NCBI GenBank assembly: GCA_949316235.1
Contig: OX438743.1
Coordinates: 19,651,771 to 19,715,770 of the forward strand
DNA length: 64,000 bases
DNA from: Oegoconia quadripuncta
Lineage: Eukaryota > Arthropoda > Insecta > Lepidoptera > Autostichidae
Direction of reading: 5' to 3'
This document shows, piece by piece, positions 19,766 to 31,830 of the stretch; the first letter of the stretch is position 1, and each line of letters begins with the position of its first letter. The translations under genes and the position numbers were made by a program. The notes below the pieces were generated by a model. The model was given only the letters and a program-made list of their open reading frames with translations. It was not told the DNA's origin and did not search any database.

Positions 19766-20337
19766 AATGTTAATTGTATTGTTATCCGTCTTTATCCATC
19801 AAAGCCATAGATTGTGATTCGATAAATGGTAAAACCGACGCAGTCCATATTATACGAGTATTACAGTAGTAGTACTACTACCTATGTGTATAAGGAAGGA
19901 ACTGATCCTCAAGATACAGGTTTGACCTAGTTTGAGGATCAGAGTCCAAGCATTAGAATTTTTAAGCACTTTAGTAATTAGACTGTTACTTGTATATTTT
20001 TTTTTAATTAAATAAACAAACACAAGGTCTACGTACAACCAGGGGACCAATCACGCTATTGTACAACGGTTTTACCGTTCGAACGGAACGTTTTTGGTTT
20101 TGGTTTAGCTTTAATTTAGCTGGTGTAAAAAAATTTAATGCGCTATTTTTTGTGAACGATTATATCGTTGACGCTACCAAAGTAAACCCAAACCCAAAAT
20201 GTTTAGAGCTAATCATGAGGATTAACAAAAAAACTAGTTCAATTTCCGTTTATATGATTAGCGCGATACGAATGTGCTTAATGTAATGTTTTTGGTATGG
20301 TTTACAATAGCTTTGACAATAACGTTCAAACTTCGCG
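19766..20337. other. No recognised feature
   Basis: A 75-codon plus frame at 20059-20286 is unrecognised. Otherwise non-coding. Confidence 0.35.
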
Positions 20338-20480
20338 CGATCCCAGGTGCCCAGATCGGAGCCTAGGTGAACGTCGCGCTAAGTCGCTGGATGCAGGCTT
20401 CCAACCGGTCGCTTGGGATATCTATGGAAGAGACCTATGTTCAGCAGTGGTCGTCCTGTGGCCGATATGATAATGACCCA
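20338..20480 (+). pseudogene. RTE-type LINE 3' terminal fragment
   Basis: It encodes SLGISMEETYVQQWSSCG, the usual C-terminus of RTE ORF2, followed by the 3' end GGCCGATATGATAATGA. Confidence 0.65.
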
Positions 20481-20611
20481 TACAACAGGAACATACATAT
20501 AATAGCCCAAACAACAGGAACTTTTTGGTATGATGACATTGACAACAATTCCGCTGTCGTTGGTTAAACTTGCAGTGTGATCATAGATCGGTGTTTAATG
20601 GTCTCCGAGTG

Positions 20612-20943
20612 TTTTTTTTTATGCACAACGGGTTGGTTCTTGACCTCGATCACACCTGATGTTAAGTGAAGATGAGGTCGACGGTGGAAGCGTACTGACC
20701 CGGAAACCCCAACACATTTGGGGGACTAGCTATCTTATCTCTGACAACCGGAACACAACAATGCTATTAACATTGCTGCTTGGCGGCAGATTTAGATAAG
20801 ATGGTGGTAGCTAGCCAGGCGGACATTTAAAATGCCCTACCACCAACCAAACCGAGTACTTAAACATGTACCCCGCTGTGGATCGAACCCGCGACCTCCG
20901 AATCGTAAACCCAATGTTGTTTACATTGAGCCACGGAGGCGGT
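20612..20943 (-). mobile_element. SINE family A, complete, minus strand
   Basis: A reversed poly(A) (TTTTTTTTT) is followed by ATGCACAACGGGTTGG, running to the tRNA-like head with the box B complement GGATCGAACCC and ending CCACGGAGGCGG. Confidence 0.85.
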
Positions 20944-21796
20944 TGAACCCTACCTTCAACAGCACAGTTTTTACAGCAATAAAAACCTATAGGGTACTGC
21001 AGGGTCCCGACGACCTACAAGCTTGAAGTTGGAAGCTCTGTCAGTGGGACTTTTAGTATGAAAATACTCTTGGAAAGCCATTTCATTGAGTTACACTAGA
21101 ATGAGACGATATTAATTTGAACTTTATATCTATATTTTGCTCTTAGATATAGCATCGTAGGTCTGGAATCCTATTCACACTTGGCCGTCTTTTATTTGTA
21201 TTCAACCTGATTTTTGGTCATGTTTAATGGACCTCTACGCATTTCCAAGATATCCAATTTTAATTTAATATTCATGTAACATATGTGCAAAAATATCAGA
21301 ATATATTTTCATCCCTGCCATTATTCAGTTGTTCAGCATCGTAGCGTGAACCGGACGCGCCTCGTCTTTCCGCTCCAGTGCTGAATTGTTTATGCGTGTG
21401 CGCTTCTCGCCTCATTATACAAAACGGTTGGACTTTGTTCTACAGGCGAAACAGTAATTTGAGTAATAAATTAAAAAACTTCCCAAGGCAATACGACTTA
21501 CAATCTTGAAGGGAATGTGCACTTTAAAACTGCTTGTTACAACTGCAACTGCCTAACTAATGCTTGTTGGATGCGAGGAGCTTCCTATTGACTTTCAAAG
21601 GAACGTCTTATAACACATATTAAGGAATAAGTACGAAAATTATTAATTTCCAAGCCAAATCGAATTATTTCGCGACAAACATTTACGGTCAATATCATTA
21701 GACCGTCTAGGTAACAAATCAAACATTTTTCAGGAACCAGTTATTTGCTAATATTAGACGACTTCACAAAATTTGTCCTTCAAACGTGGTCTCTCA
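20944..21796. other. No recognised feature
   Basis: Non-coding AT-rich DNA. No inverted repeats or known repeat motifs noticed. Confidence 0.35.
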
Positions 21797-21957
21797 ATGG
21801 TGTCGATTCGGATGTACACCAACTAAACTAAACTAAATTGAAAACCAGTTTTGGAGTGGTGCCGTCGCATCGTACTGTACCAGGGAGAAAGAGACAGTAC
21901 TACTTTAAAACTCGTTTTAGTTCAGTTTAGTTGGTGTACATCTGAATCGACACCAAT
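21797..21957. mobile_element. Palindromic MITE with AAACT/AGTTT subterminal repeats
   Basis: Terminal inverted repeats run from TGGTGTCGATTCGGATGTAC, ACCAACTAAACTAAAC inward, and from the right as TGGTGTCGATTCAGATGTAC. The core contains GCCGTCGCATCGTACTG. A related copy is at 49199-49350 and a solo end at 478-525. Confidence 0.75.
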
Positions 21958-22290
21958 ATGCGCCTCTCATAAGAAAGCTCAAGGTCGGGCAACAAGCTAT
22001 GGAGACGGCGAAGCTTGGCCTTTCACTACGTGATCGAATTAGGAATGAAGAATTCCATAGACCGAAGTCATTGACAGCCCAGCGGATTAGTGAGTTGAAG
22101 TGGTATTAAAGTTCTCGAGTGGAGACCACGCACCGCAAGCGTATAGTAACATAGGACATCCACTCATATAGGGATCGTACCTGATAAAGATCGCTGGATG
22201 CAGGCCATTTCCAACCGGTTGCTCTGGAAATCTATGGGGGAGACCTATGTTCAGCAGTGGACGTCCTGTGTGTGATATGATAATGACCCA
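21958..22290 (+). pseudogene. RTE-type LINE C-terminal fragment
   Basis: It runs from ATAAGAAAGCTCAAGGTCGG through FTTDRIRNEEF and ISELK-like segments to SLWKSMGETYVQQWTSC, with a deletion in the middle. A degraded copy of the RTE ORF2 end. Confidence 0.65.
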
Positions 22291-23203
22291 GTGTTTAAGT
22301 GCGGAATTCAGATTCCGACACATTCTATTGTTATGTTTCCTGTGGGGTTGGGCATATTCCCAAATGCACTTCGACCCAATCGGGATCTTTTGTGCACTTC
22401 TCCTGTCCTACTGCCAACTTATAAATTTCATAAGCCTTATGATACAGTTAGTGGATAGAGCATGTAGTCACTGGGTTAGGGTAAATCGTTACTCAAATGC
22501 GCATAATGGCTACGCCATGTAATCGCAGTCACACAGAAGGGGCTTAATTAATTCCCTTTCTTTGTTGCATGCTCTGCATGTTGAATTTTCAGCTGTAGGC
22601 CCATTTTTAATAAGATGTTCGTCGTTATCTAGTATCCAATTAGCGCACATACTATGTTTGTAATCTTTGTTTGTGTGTAGCAGCTACACTGTAGCTACAC
22701 ATAAATATTTCGTCAATGTTCACCGATTGAGATTGACATAACTTCAACTAAAATAGGATAATTCCGGCCCGGATTTGTAATGCCAACAACAGAAATGCTA
22801 CGTTTCGAGCTCCCAAACACGCTGGCCACCAACAGATCAGGGCTGAGAAACGTTCGGCCCGCGACTCACTGCAGTTGTCATTTTATAATCTACACCACAC
22901 TGAGAAAATTTTTTAGCTTGCACGGACATTACCATTACGTATATGCAATTTGAACCACACTAATAGCGTGGTATCCTTATTTTTTTTGAGGATTACTTAA
23001 CAATGTAGCCGTTTCCAGACGCATTATACGCCTCAAAATGTCTATAATGTATTTGCAGTCAACTACGTAAACATACTCATCTGTCGCATTATATATCGTA
23101 AACTTGGAACCAGATCCATGTCACTAAGTACATTTGAAGTCCCCCAACTATAACTATTATGGTGATAAAACACTTAGAACACACGTAATTTAACCGTAGT
23201 TAA
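22291..23203. other. No recognised feature
   Basis: Non-coding. The short palindrome GTAGCAGCTACACTGTAGCT near 22677-22696 is the only structural detail seen. Confidence 0.35.
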
Positions 23204-23531
23204 CCGCCTCCGTGGCTCAGTGTAAACAACATTAGGTTTACGATTCGGAGGTCACGGGTTCGATCCCCAGCGGGGTACATATTTAAGTACTCGGTTTGGT
23301 TGGTGGTAGGGCATTTTAAATGTCCGCCTGGCTAGCTACCACCATCTTATCTAAATCTGCAGCCAAGCAGCAATGTGAATAGCATTGTTGTGTTCCGGTT
23401 GTCAGAGATAAGATAGCCAGTCCCCCAAATGTGTTGGGGTTTCCGGATAAGTACGCTTCCACCTTCGACCTCATCTTCACTTAACATCAGGTGTGATTGA
23501 GGTCAAGGACCAACCCGTTGTGCATAAAAAA
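23204..23531 (+). mobile_element. SINE family A, complete
   Basis: CCGCCTCCGTGGCTCAGTG head, GGTTCGATCCC box B, full body and short A tail. Confidence 0.85.
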
Positions 23532-24172
23532 TGATGTGTCCATGTTAGAAATGACCCCAACAAAGGCAAATTCGCCAAACTACTCAAAATATTATTGCAA
23601 GATAAGGATTAAGGTTTAAGAACCCCTGTGTAAACACTCAACTCAAATCTACGTCCACATTGAAACTAGATAACCTATAAGTCTTTGTGAGACTCGGGTT
23701 CGCAGAGAGAAACTGTGCAAATGGTTTTGTGGAATGTATAATCCACTTAATAATAAAGACATAATAATAAATAGTAATAATAACCCATGTATGGAATAGC
23801 CAGCAGAGGCGTTGGTGTTCAAAATTTTATAATCAGCAAGTCTAGGGTGAATAGGCATTGACTGTAATCGCTTACTTCATCGGCTACAGCGTCACTTTGC
23901 ACCAGGTGCTACTGTAATGAAGGTTCCTCTCCATACCTTCATAAAAAAGGTATTTCACTTGCGGCCCCTAATACCTGAAATTGGACACCTCTGCAAATAG
24001 TTTAAGCATAATCTATTCTCCACATTAATAATTTATGATCTCTAGTCTTCAATAAATTGGATTCATACCCTATTAGTGGCCATGGAACCGTCAACCTTTA
24101 AGGGTAATCTGACCCTTAAATGGACCTAAAGGTCACGCTGTCACCTCATGACGTCAATGGTGCGTGTTATAA
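23532..24172. other. No recognised feature
   Basis: Non-coding DNA left of the tandem duplication. The longest frame is 69 codons and unrecognised. Confidence 0.35.
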
Positions 24173-24180
24173 TATGGAAT

Positions 24181-24600
24181 TTACTTTTTTTTTTTTTTAT
24201 ACGAGAGGGCGGCAAACGAACATGCGGGTCACCTGATGGAAAGCAATCACCGCCGCCCATGGGCACCCGCAACACCAAAAGGGTCACAGATGCGTTGCCG
24301 GCCTTTGAGGAAGGTGTCCACCCCAGAATAAGTAGGGCAGCCTGAGCGATGAGGGATTCTCCAGCAGTGCTGGTACCCTCCTGGGGTACTAACTCTTTAA
24401 ATTCCGCTACCATTCTGGAGAGAGACTGGAAGGTGGGCCTCCGGCGCCCTCGCTCACCGGACGAAGCGCAGTGGCAAAATGCCACTACTCAGACGTCGGT
24501 CTTCTGCGAGAGGGTGGTACTTTCCCGGTCGAGCCGGCCCAATCATGCTGCAAGCTAATAGGTTACAGCGTGGCTCTACCACTACAGAAACTTGTCTTGC
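24181..24600 (-). mobile_element. LINE 3' end with poly(A), minus strand
   Basis: A run of 14 T is followed by ATACGAGAGGGCGGCAAACG and GCGGGTCACCTGATGGAAAG, a very common lepidopteran LINE 3' end in reverse. An accompanying minus frame of ~100 codons is probably the remnant of its coding end. Repeated at 28503-28922, with a plus-strand stub at 62690-62757. Confidence 0.6.
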
Positions 24601-24960
24601 GTTGTGGGAGAGTGGGTGACACATTTGATTTATATATTCATGCGATAGTAGCCTATCATATCAATAGCCTAATTTAAAAATTGAATTCCGAGAAATATGT
24701 TCGGTAAGAACTAAGAGTTCGTCTCACGGAAAGAGTCATTGCATGGGTGAAATACACAATCATGTAAAGGCCGTTGCATGACGATAATATTTATTAGTTT
24801 TATGGGTATAGAAAAGTGGGAATTTTAATAAAATAGGTTTACCATCCTTTCCGAGTTGTTCTGGTGTTGTTAGAAAATTTAATTTGCGACCCGTTCTCAT
24901 TTTCAATTCCCGACGAAAAACGACGAGTGTACGTATGAAAAACCTGCACTGAGATACAAC

Positions 24961-25070
24961 GCCCTACCACCAACCACACCGAGTACTTAAACATGTACCC
25001 CGTTGGGGATCGAACCTGCGACCTCAGAATCGTAAACCCAATGTTGTTTACATTAAGCCACGGAGGCGGT
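24961..25070 (-). mobile_element. SINE family A head fragment
   Basis: Only the tRNA-like half is present, from GCCCTACCACCAACCACACC to CCACGGAGGCGGT, with the box B complement GGATCGAACC intact. Duplicated at 29283-29392. Confidence 0.75.
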
Positions 25071-25404
25071 TAAAAGGCTATGTCGGTGACTTTCGTGTTT
25101 CAACGAACTCTTAATTCCTGATTAATCTCATAGTAATACATCGAGTATCATCGACTCCATACTTCGTATTATACGTGAAATACTATTAGGAAATGAAAGT
25201 CTGCAAAGAGTAGAAAAGGTAAAGGTAAAGTCTGCAAAGAGTATAGACCAAGACTTCATAAATAACGGAAGCCGTTGGGCGTCGGCGCCAACTCGGGCGG
25301 AATGCAAGCAAATATTTTAAAGTGAAATTAATCCCGTACCAGAGCGGCTTCTGTTGGAAATGTCCGGTTATTTGCTAGGCTATTACTCACTGTTGTTTTT
25401 TTAT

Positions 25405-27240
25405 CAATCAATCAATCAATCAATCAAATACGCTTTATTGTTTGAATAAGGAAGGTACATTTAAATATCTTATAGAAACTACAAATTAGGCGGCCTTATC
25501 GCTAACAGCGATCTCTTCCAGGCAAACCTATCATCACGGAATTCAATACAAGTATTTAAGTGGGTTAGCACAAATAATTTCTTAATTCTTAAGTACATCT
25601 GAAAGTTCAGCATATTGAAATCAAAAAGTGTTATCTTATAGGTATGCAAAACATTAATAAGCACTATATGTGACGAGAAACAATAATTACTAAATAATCA
25701 ACAAATAAAATATATCCATACAATTTATACCAATACATACATGTTATTTACATATATATGATATATAATAATAATATCTATATTAATAATATAATATATA
25801 TAACATGATATATAATAATAATATCTATATTAATAATATAATATATATAATATGATATATAATAATAATTAATAATTAAATACATAAGTTTGGGGGGATT
25901 ACTATAACTGGTAATATAGTATATATAATTTACCGGTCGAAAGTAAAGTAGATGTAAGCTATTGAAGAAAAAGCACCTTGACTTGAGCTTTAAATATATT
26001 TAAGGATGGAGAGCGACGAATAGATTCAGGAAGAGAGTTCCAGAGGCGAGTAGCTTGCAAAGTGAAGGACTGGCCGTATGATTTAGACAAATTTTGAGGG
26101 ACATACAGACGAAGACTGTCAGAGGAACGTAAGGGAAGACTGTGAGTGGAAGACAGGAATTGAAATTGTTGTTTAAGATACTGAGGGGTCTTGGGATTGA
26201 ACAACACGGAATAAAGGAGGGAGAGAATATGCACATCCTTGCGACGACGAATGGGGAGCCACTTGAGTTGGTTGCGATATTCGGAAACATGATCAAATTT
26301 CCGTAGACCAAAAATGAATCTGATTGCAACGTTTTGTAATCGGTCGAGTTTGTTTATCAACTCTACTGTGGCATCCGCGTAGCAGCAGTCTGCGTAATCC
26401 AGAATAGGTAAGAGAAGTGACTGTGCTAACGCAATTTTGGTGGCAGTAGGCAAGAAATTGCGCAGTCTATTTAAGGATTTCATGGACGCAAAAATTTTCC
26501 TACTGACTTCGGCGACTTGGGGACGCCAGGAGAGTGTTCTGTCAAAAATTATGCCAAGGTTTTTAACATTCTCGCTGTACAAAATCTTGACACCATCAAA
26601 CACAACTGGAGGGAGTTGCTCAAAGTCAATTCTTGAAATAAGTGTGTTACTGCCTAAAATTATAGATTGACTTTTTGCAGGATTAACCCTTAGACCAAAG
26701 GACTTACTCCATTCTAGGATGAGTGCAAGATCAGTGTTTATTACTTTGACAGCATTTGCCAGTTCACTTAAAGTAGACTGAGAATAAATTTGGAGATCGT
26801 CTGCATAGAGGTGGTAGGAAGAAGATAGATTGAAAGTGATAGAATTAATAAAAATAGCGAACAGGAGGGGAGAAAGCACGCCACCCTGTGGAACGCCGGC
26901 AGAAACAGTACACCATGAAGAGAAAGAATCTTCAATGCGTATCCGCTGCCGTCGCCCATACAGATAGCTACGAAACCAGTCAATTACCATTGGAGATATG
27001 TTAAGAGAACGTAGCAATTCCAATAAAATATCGAAGTCAACAGTATTAAAGGCATTGCTGAAGTCGAGCAATGTTAGGACTGTCAGCTGGTGGTTTTCCA
27101 TAGCATAACGAACGTCATCCGTGATTTTTACAAGTGCGGTAGTCGTACTATGTCCAGGGCGAAAACCGGATTGATGGGAATTAAAAAGATTATTTTTGTT
27201 AAGGAAAACGTTTTATTTATGTTATTTTATTTTATTTTAT
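25405..27240 (-). mobile_element. CR1-like LINE insertion, 5'-truncated
   Basis: This 1836-bp segment is absent from the otherwise identical copy 2 of the duplication, which gives an exact empty site (join 25404/27241, at 29726/29727). The minus-strand 3' terminus is a (GATT)n tail (reversed at 25405-25426). TTTTAT occurs at both edges and may be the target duplication. Inside are an RT frame, an AT-rich 47-bp tandem repeat (25755-25880) and, at the 5' edge, (ATAAA)n. Confidence 0.9.
25959..27205 (-). pseudogene. CR1-like reverse transcriptase, N-terminally truncated
   Basis: The frame is open upstream of the first Met at 27101 to about 27205 and runs to the stop at 25959. The 380 residues from that Met contain RT motif A (LLDFSNAFNTVD), motif B (GVPQGGVLSPLLFA) and the catalytic YADD at residues 99-102, then the thumb and a C-terminal domain ending LWNSLPESIRRSPSLNIFK. 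The upstream part adds SGFRPGHSTTTAL, an RT finger motif. The endonuclease domain and ORF1 are missing, as expected for a dead-on-arrival LINE copy. The preserved frame suggests recent insertion. Confidence 0.85.
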
Positions 27241-27318
27241 GTTAGTTGGAAACTCACAATATGAGAAAAAAAATGCGGAAAGTCTCATATAATAATTGTT
27301 TTGGTGCTACGTTATATA

Positions 27319-27733
27319 GGTCCTTACCTATGAAATTGGCGTTTTGTATGAAGAATTTCATTAAGACTGTTTTCTGCATACAAACATTTTTGTTTTTTTT
27401 TTTTGGGAACGCCATATCCAAATTTAGCGAAACTTTGTGTGTATTATCGGATAATATTAAGTATAGGCAGCGTTAATTTTTAAAAGTAACCGCTTTATAA
27501 AAGTTTCAGCGAATCTAAGAAATGATTATGGGAAGCACATGAAAAGAGCCCTGTTCAATTTTTTTTATTATGTGATTTAGCCCGGAAATTAAAAAATATT
27601 TCATGTGAAACCTTGAAATAATATTCCATTTTCCAAATAAAAAACATATTTGGAAATATCTTTGAAAATCGCAGGAATTGGTACATATGATTAACGAAGA
27701 AAAAAAACTCCAATTTCATAGGTAAATACCCAA
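27319..27733 (-). mobile_element. Mariner-like MITE
   Basis: Complete copy of the 2710-3130 family, reverse orientation, flanked by TA (27317-27318 and 27734-27735). It contains the uninterrupted version of the site where the 7142-7480 SINE landed. Duplicated at 29805-30219. Confidence 0.8.
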
Positions 27734-28502
27734 TATTTGAGGTCCTAATGTTGTTGTGTTGTGGCGTCCATAATAAATTTCTTCTTATTCTTATCCATTA
27801 GTCCCGATGCATAAAAACTTTGTTTATAGAAATAAAAAAAAAACACCGAGCCTTTCGTCGGAAAGTAGGTGCAAATTGTAGGCGGTTCGTTGCCCTGTGA
27901 AGCATGAAAACAGCCGTATTTAAATCCCACTAGTGGTCCCCCATCCCAGTACTGGTCGCGCCAGACATTCCACAAACTTCAAACTTCAAGCATTTATTTC
28001 AACGTAAGATATATGATACCATTTGTTGAATTAATTAATTGAATTCAACTGTTTATTAGTAGTTGCTGATTGCCAACTGGGTGATACATAACATTGGTAT
28101 CCATTAGTGATCATCACAATAATAAAATAAAATGAACCCTCTTTCATCCAATTACAGTACATAAAATCTCAACCTGTAGATATGACTACGTTTATTTCCT
28201 CGAGGGTTTTCTAAATTTTCAATTTTTGAATCACATGTGTGTACTGGCTTAGTGGCCAACATGCCCAAAGCCTTGAAATCTGGCAAGCCCGTAAAAATCA
28301 CGGGGTTTAGGGAAGTGGTATCCGCTTCACAAGCGGCAATCCTTTGTCAAGCGTGTAGCTGTAAATCAGCTGTAGTCGGCGATGCGTGAAAATTATTCCA
28401 CAAGTTGTTATTGGTGAAACTAGTGGGATATTCGGTAATATACCGGTTTATTTACATAATGGACGTAGAGCACAAGACCAGTTGTTTCCTACTGTATGGA
28501 AT

Positions 28503-28922
28503 TTACTTTTTTTTTTTTTTATACGAGAGGGCGGCAAACGAACATGCGGGTCACCTGATGGAAAGCAATCACCGCCGCCCATGGGCACCCGCAACACCAA
28601 AAGGGTCACAGATGCGTTGCCGGCCTTTGAGGAAGGTGTCCACCCCAGAATAAGTAGGGCAGCCTGAGCGATGAGGGATTCTCCAGCAGTGCTGGTACCC
28701 TCCTGGGGTACTAACTCTTTAAATTCCGCTACCATTCTGGAGAGAGACTGGAAGGTGGGCCTCCGGCGCCCTCGCTCACCGGACGAAGCGCAGTGGCAAA
28801 ATGCCACTACTCAGACGTCGGTCTTCTGCGAGAGGGTGGTACTTTCCCGGTCGAGCCGGCCCAATCATGCTGCAAGCTAATAGGTTACAGCGTGGCTCTA
28901 CCACTACAGAAACTTGTCTTGC
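28503..28922 (-). mobile_element. LINE 3' end with poly(A), duplicated copy
   Basis: Identical to 24181-24600 as part of the tandem duplication, including the length of the T run. Confidence 0.6.
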
Positions 28923-29282
28923 GTTGTGGGAGAGTGGGTGACACATTTGATTTATATATTCATGCGATAGTAGCCTATCATATCAATAGCCTAATTTAAA
29001 AATTGAATTCCGAGAAATATGTTCGGTAAGAACTAAGAGTTCGTCTCACGGAAAGAGTCATTGCATGGGTGAAATACACAATCATGTAAAGGCCGTTGCA
29101 TGACGATAATATTTATTAGTTTTATGGGTATAGAAAAGTGGGAATTTTAATAAAATAGGTTTACCATCCTTTCCGAGTTGTTCTGGTGTTGTTAGAAAAT
29201 TTAATTTGCGACCCGTTCTCATTTTCAATTCCCGACGAAAAACGACGAGTGTACGTATGAAAAACCTGCACTGAGATACAAC

Positions 29283-29392
29283 GCCCTACCACCAACCACA
29301 CCGAGTACTTAAACATGTACCCCGTTGGGGATCGAACCTGCGACCTCAGAATCGTAAACCCAATGTTGTTTACATTAAGCCACGGAGGCGGT
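29283..29392 (-). mobile_element. SINE family A head fragment, duplicated copy
   Basis: Identical to 24961-25070. Confidence 0.75.
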
Positions 29393-29804
29393 TAAAAGGC
29401 TATGTCGGTGACTTTCGTGTTTCAACGAACTCTTAATTCCTGATTAATCTCATAGTAATACATCGAGTATCATCGACTCCATACTTCGTATTATACGTGA
29501 AATACTATTAGGAAATGAAAGTCTGCAAAGAGTAGAAAAGGTAAAGGTAAAGTCTGCAAAGAGTATAGACCAAGACTTCATAAATAACGGAAGCCGTTGG
29601 GCGTCGGCGCCAACTCGGACGGAATGCAAGCAAATATTTTAAAGTGAAATTAATCCCGTACCAGAGCGGCTTCTGTTGGAAATGTCCGGTTATTTGCTAG
29701 GCTATTACTCACTGTTGTTTTTTTATGTTAGTTGGAAACTCACAATATGAGAAAAAAAATGCGGAAAGTCTCATATAATAATTGTTTTGGTGCTACGTTA
29801 TATA

Positions 29805-30219
29805 GGTCCTTACCTATGAAATTGGCGTTTTGTATGAAGAATTTCATTAAGACTGTTTTCTGCATACAAACATTTTTGTTTTTTTTTTTTGGGAACGCCA
29901 TATCCAAATTTAGCGAAACTTTGTGTGTATTATCGGATAATATTAAGTATAGGCAGCGTTAATTTTTAAAAGTAACCGCTTTATAAAAGTTTCAGCGAAT
30001 CTAAGAAATGATTATGGGAAGCACATGAAAAGAGCCCTGTTCAATTTTTTTTATTATGTGATTTAGCCCGGAAATTAAAAAATATTTCATGTGAAACCTT
30101 GAAATAATATTCCATTTTCCAAATAAAAAACATATTTGGAAATATCTTTGAAAATCGCAGGAATTGGTACATATGATTAACGAAGAAAAAAAACTCCAAT
30201 TTCATAGGTAAATACCCAA
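29805..30219 (-). mobile_element. Mariner-like MITE, duplicated copy
   Basis: Identical to 27319-27733 within the tandem duplication. Confidence 0.8.
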
Positions 30220-31029
30220 TATTTGAGGTCCTAATGTTGTTGTGTTGTGGCGTCCATAATAAATTTCTTCTTATTCTTATCCATTAGTCCCGATGCATAA
30301 AAACTTTGTTTATAGAAATAAAAAAAAAACACCGAGCCTTTCGTCGGAAAGTAGGTGCAAATTGTAGGCGGTTCGTTGCCCTGTGAAGCATGAAAACAGC
30401 CGTATTTAAATCCCACTAGTGGTCCCCCATCCCAGTACTGGTCGCGCCAGACATTCCACAAACTTCAAACTTCAAGCATTTATTTCAACGTAAGATATAT
30501 GATACCATTTGTTGAATTAATTAATTGAATTCAACTGTTTATTAGTAGTTGCTGATTGCCAACTGGGTGATACATAACATTGGTATCCATTAGTGATCAT
30601 CACAATAATAAAATAAAATGAACCCTCTTTCATCCAATTACAGTACATAAAATCTCAACCTGTAGATATGACTACGTTTATTTCCTCGAGGGTTTTCTAA
30701 ATTTTCAATTTTTGAATCACATGTGTGTACTGGCTTAGTGGCCAACATGCCCAAAGCCTTGAAATCTGGCAAGCCCGTAAAAATCACGGGGTTTAGGGAA
30801 GTGGTATCCGCTTCACAAGCGGCAATCCTTTGTCAAGCGTGTAGCTGTAAATCAGCTGTAGTCGGCGATGCGTGAAAATTATTCCACAAGTTGTTATTGG
30901 TGAAACTAGTGGGATATTCGGTAATATACCGGTTTATTTACATAATGGACGTAGAGCACAAGACCAGTTGTTTCCTACTGTATTTTTAGGGTTCCTAATA
31001 AGTAACCCCTAAGTTTCTTGCACGCTCGT

Positions 31030-31405
31030 TCTTGCTCGTTAGCGTGCTATTCGTGCCATTTATAAATTAGAACCCAGAGTGTCTCTTAGAGATAAGTTTA
31101 AGGAAATTAATATCTTAATAATGGCATCTCAATACTGTAACATGGAAAAAATATATAACCATATTCGCTAAAAATAGTGATAGGCACAATGTTAATACAA
31201 GGAATAAGAGCCAGTTATCTGTTTATGTTAGCCGACTTCATAAAGTTAGTAAATCCTTCAATGTATACGCTTTTATAATAAGGCTCCAGTAGATATTAAA
31301 AATTTGCCTTTAAATAAATTTAAGGCAATCATAAAACATGAATTATTAACAAAAGGCTATTATAAAATCACTGACTATTTGAATGATAAGCAAGTATGGA
31401 TATAG
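31030..31405 (+). pseudogene. LINE C-terminal fragment
   Basis: Broken frames read RAIRAIYKLEPRVSLRDKFK, then LSVYVSRLHKVSKSFN, LLTKGYYKITDYLNDKQVW and a stop. Same LINE group as 10950-11205, with several frameshifts. Confidence 0.65.
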
Positions 31406-31615
31406 CTGTCTTATTATTCATTTAATTATTAAATCACAAATTGGAACCCATAATCTGTTTAAAAGAGTTTCTTGCACGTTCTTCTCTGGGGAGTCAGCTT
31501 TGTGAATGAGCAATAAATTTAAATGTAATATTAACAGTGTGAAAGGTGAAATCTATCACTACGCAAACTATAAAGTATCTACGAGTACAATTTACAATTT
31601 AAACTAAAAATGTTT

Positions 31616-31830
31616 AGTCAAAGTCAAAAATGCTTTATTTTGTAAGTATAATTTTACATTTATTAAAGTACTGCTTGTTCAAAATGTAATTTTCCCCTGA
31701 AAAGAACAAGCAAGAAACTCAAGGGGTTGCTCTTTTAAGAGCAGGTTTTTATATTACAAAAAGGTTTTTATATTTCATTATTAATTGTGAAATAGCGTGG
31801 CATGCGAACGAGCTGGTTATATATTAAATA
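31616..31830 (-). mobile_element. LINE 3' end with (GTCAAA)n tail, minus strand
   Basis: AGTCAAAGTCAAAAATGCTT, TGCTTGTTCAAAATGTAATT and AGCAAGAAACTCAAGGGGTT match 15755-16010. Confidence 0.6.

Larger units (their letters stand above)
24173..28494. repeat. Tandem duplication, copy 1 (split by a LINE)
   Basis: After removal of 25405-27240, this is 2486 bp and matches copy 2 (28495-30980) base for base in every stretch I compared, except one difference (G at 25297, A at 29619). It holds a LINE 3' end, a SINE A fragment (24961-25070), a mariner-like MITE (27319-27733) and a short reversed LINE end near 27974. The breakpoints share TAT (24173, 28495, 30981). Confidence 0.95.
28495..30980. repeat. 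Tandem duplication, copy 2 (uninterrupted)
   Basis: 2486 bp, directly adjacent to copy 1. It lacks the CR1-like insertion and otherwise differs at one base seen (29619). It contains the same LINE 3' end (28503-28922), SINE A fragment and MITE. Confidence 0.95.

Noticed and set aside
28448..28807. 119-codon minus ORF, identical at 24141-24485 for most of its length
   Set aside because: It lies in the reversed 3' end of a LINE and reads through its poly(A). I kept the LINE annotation instead of a gene.
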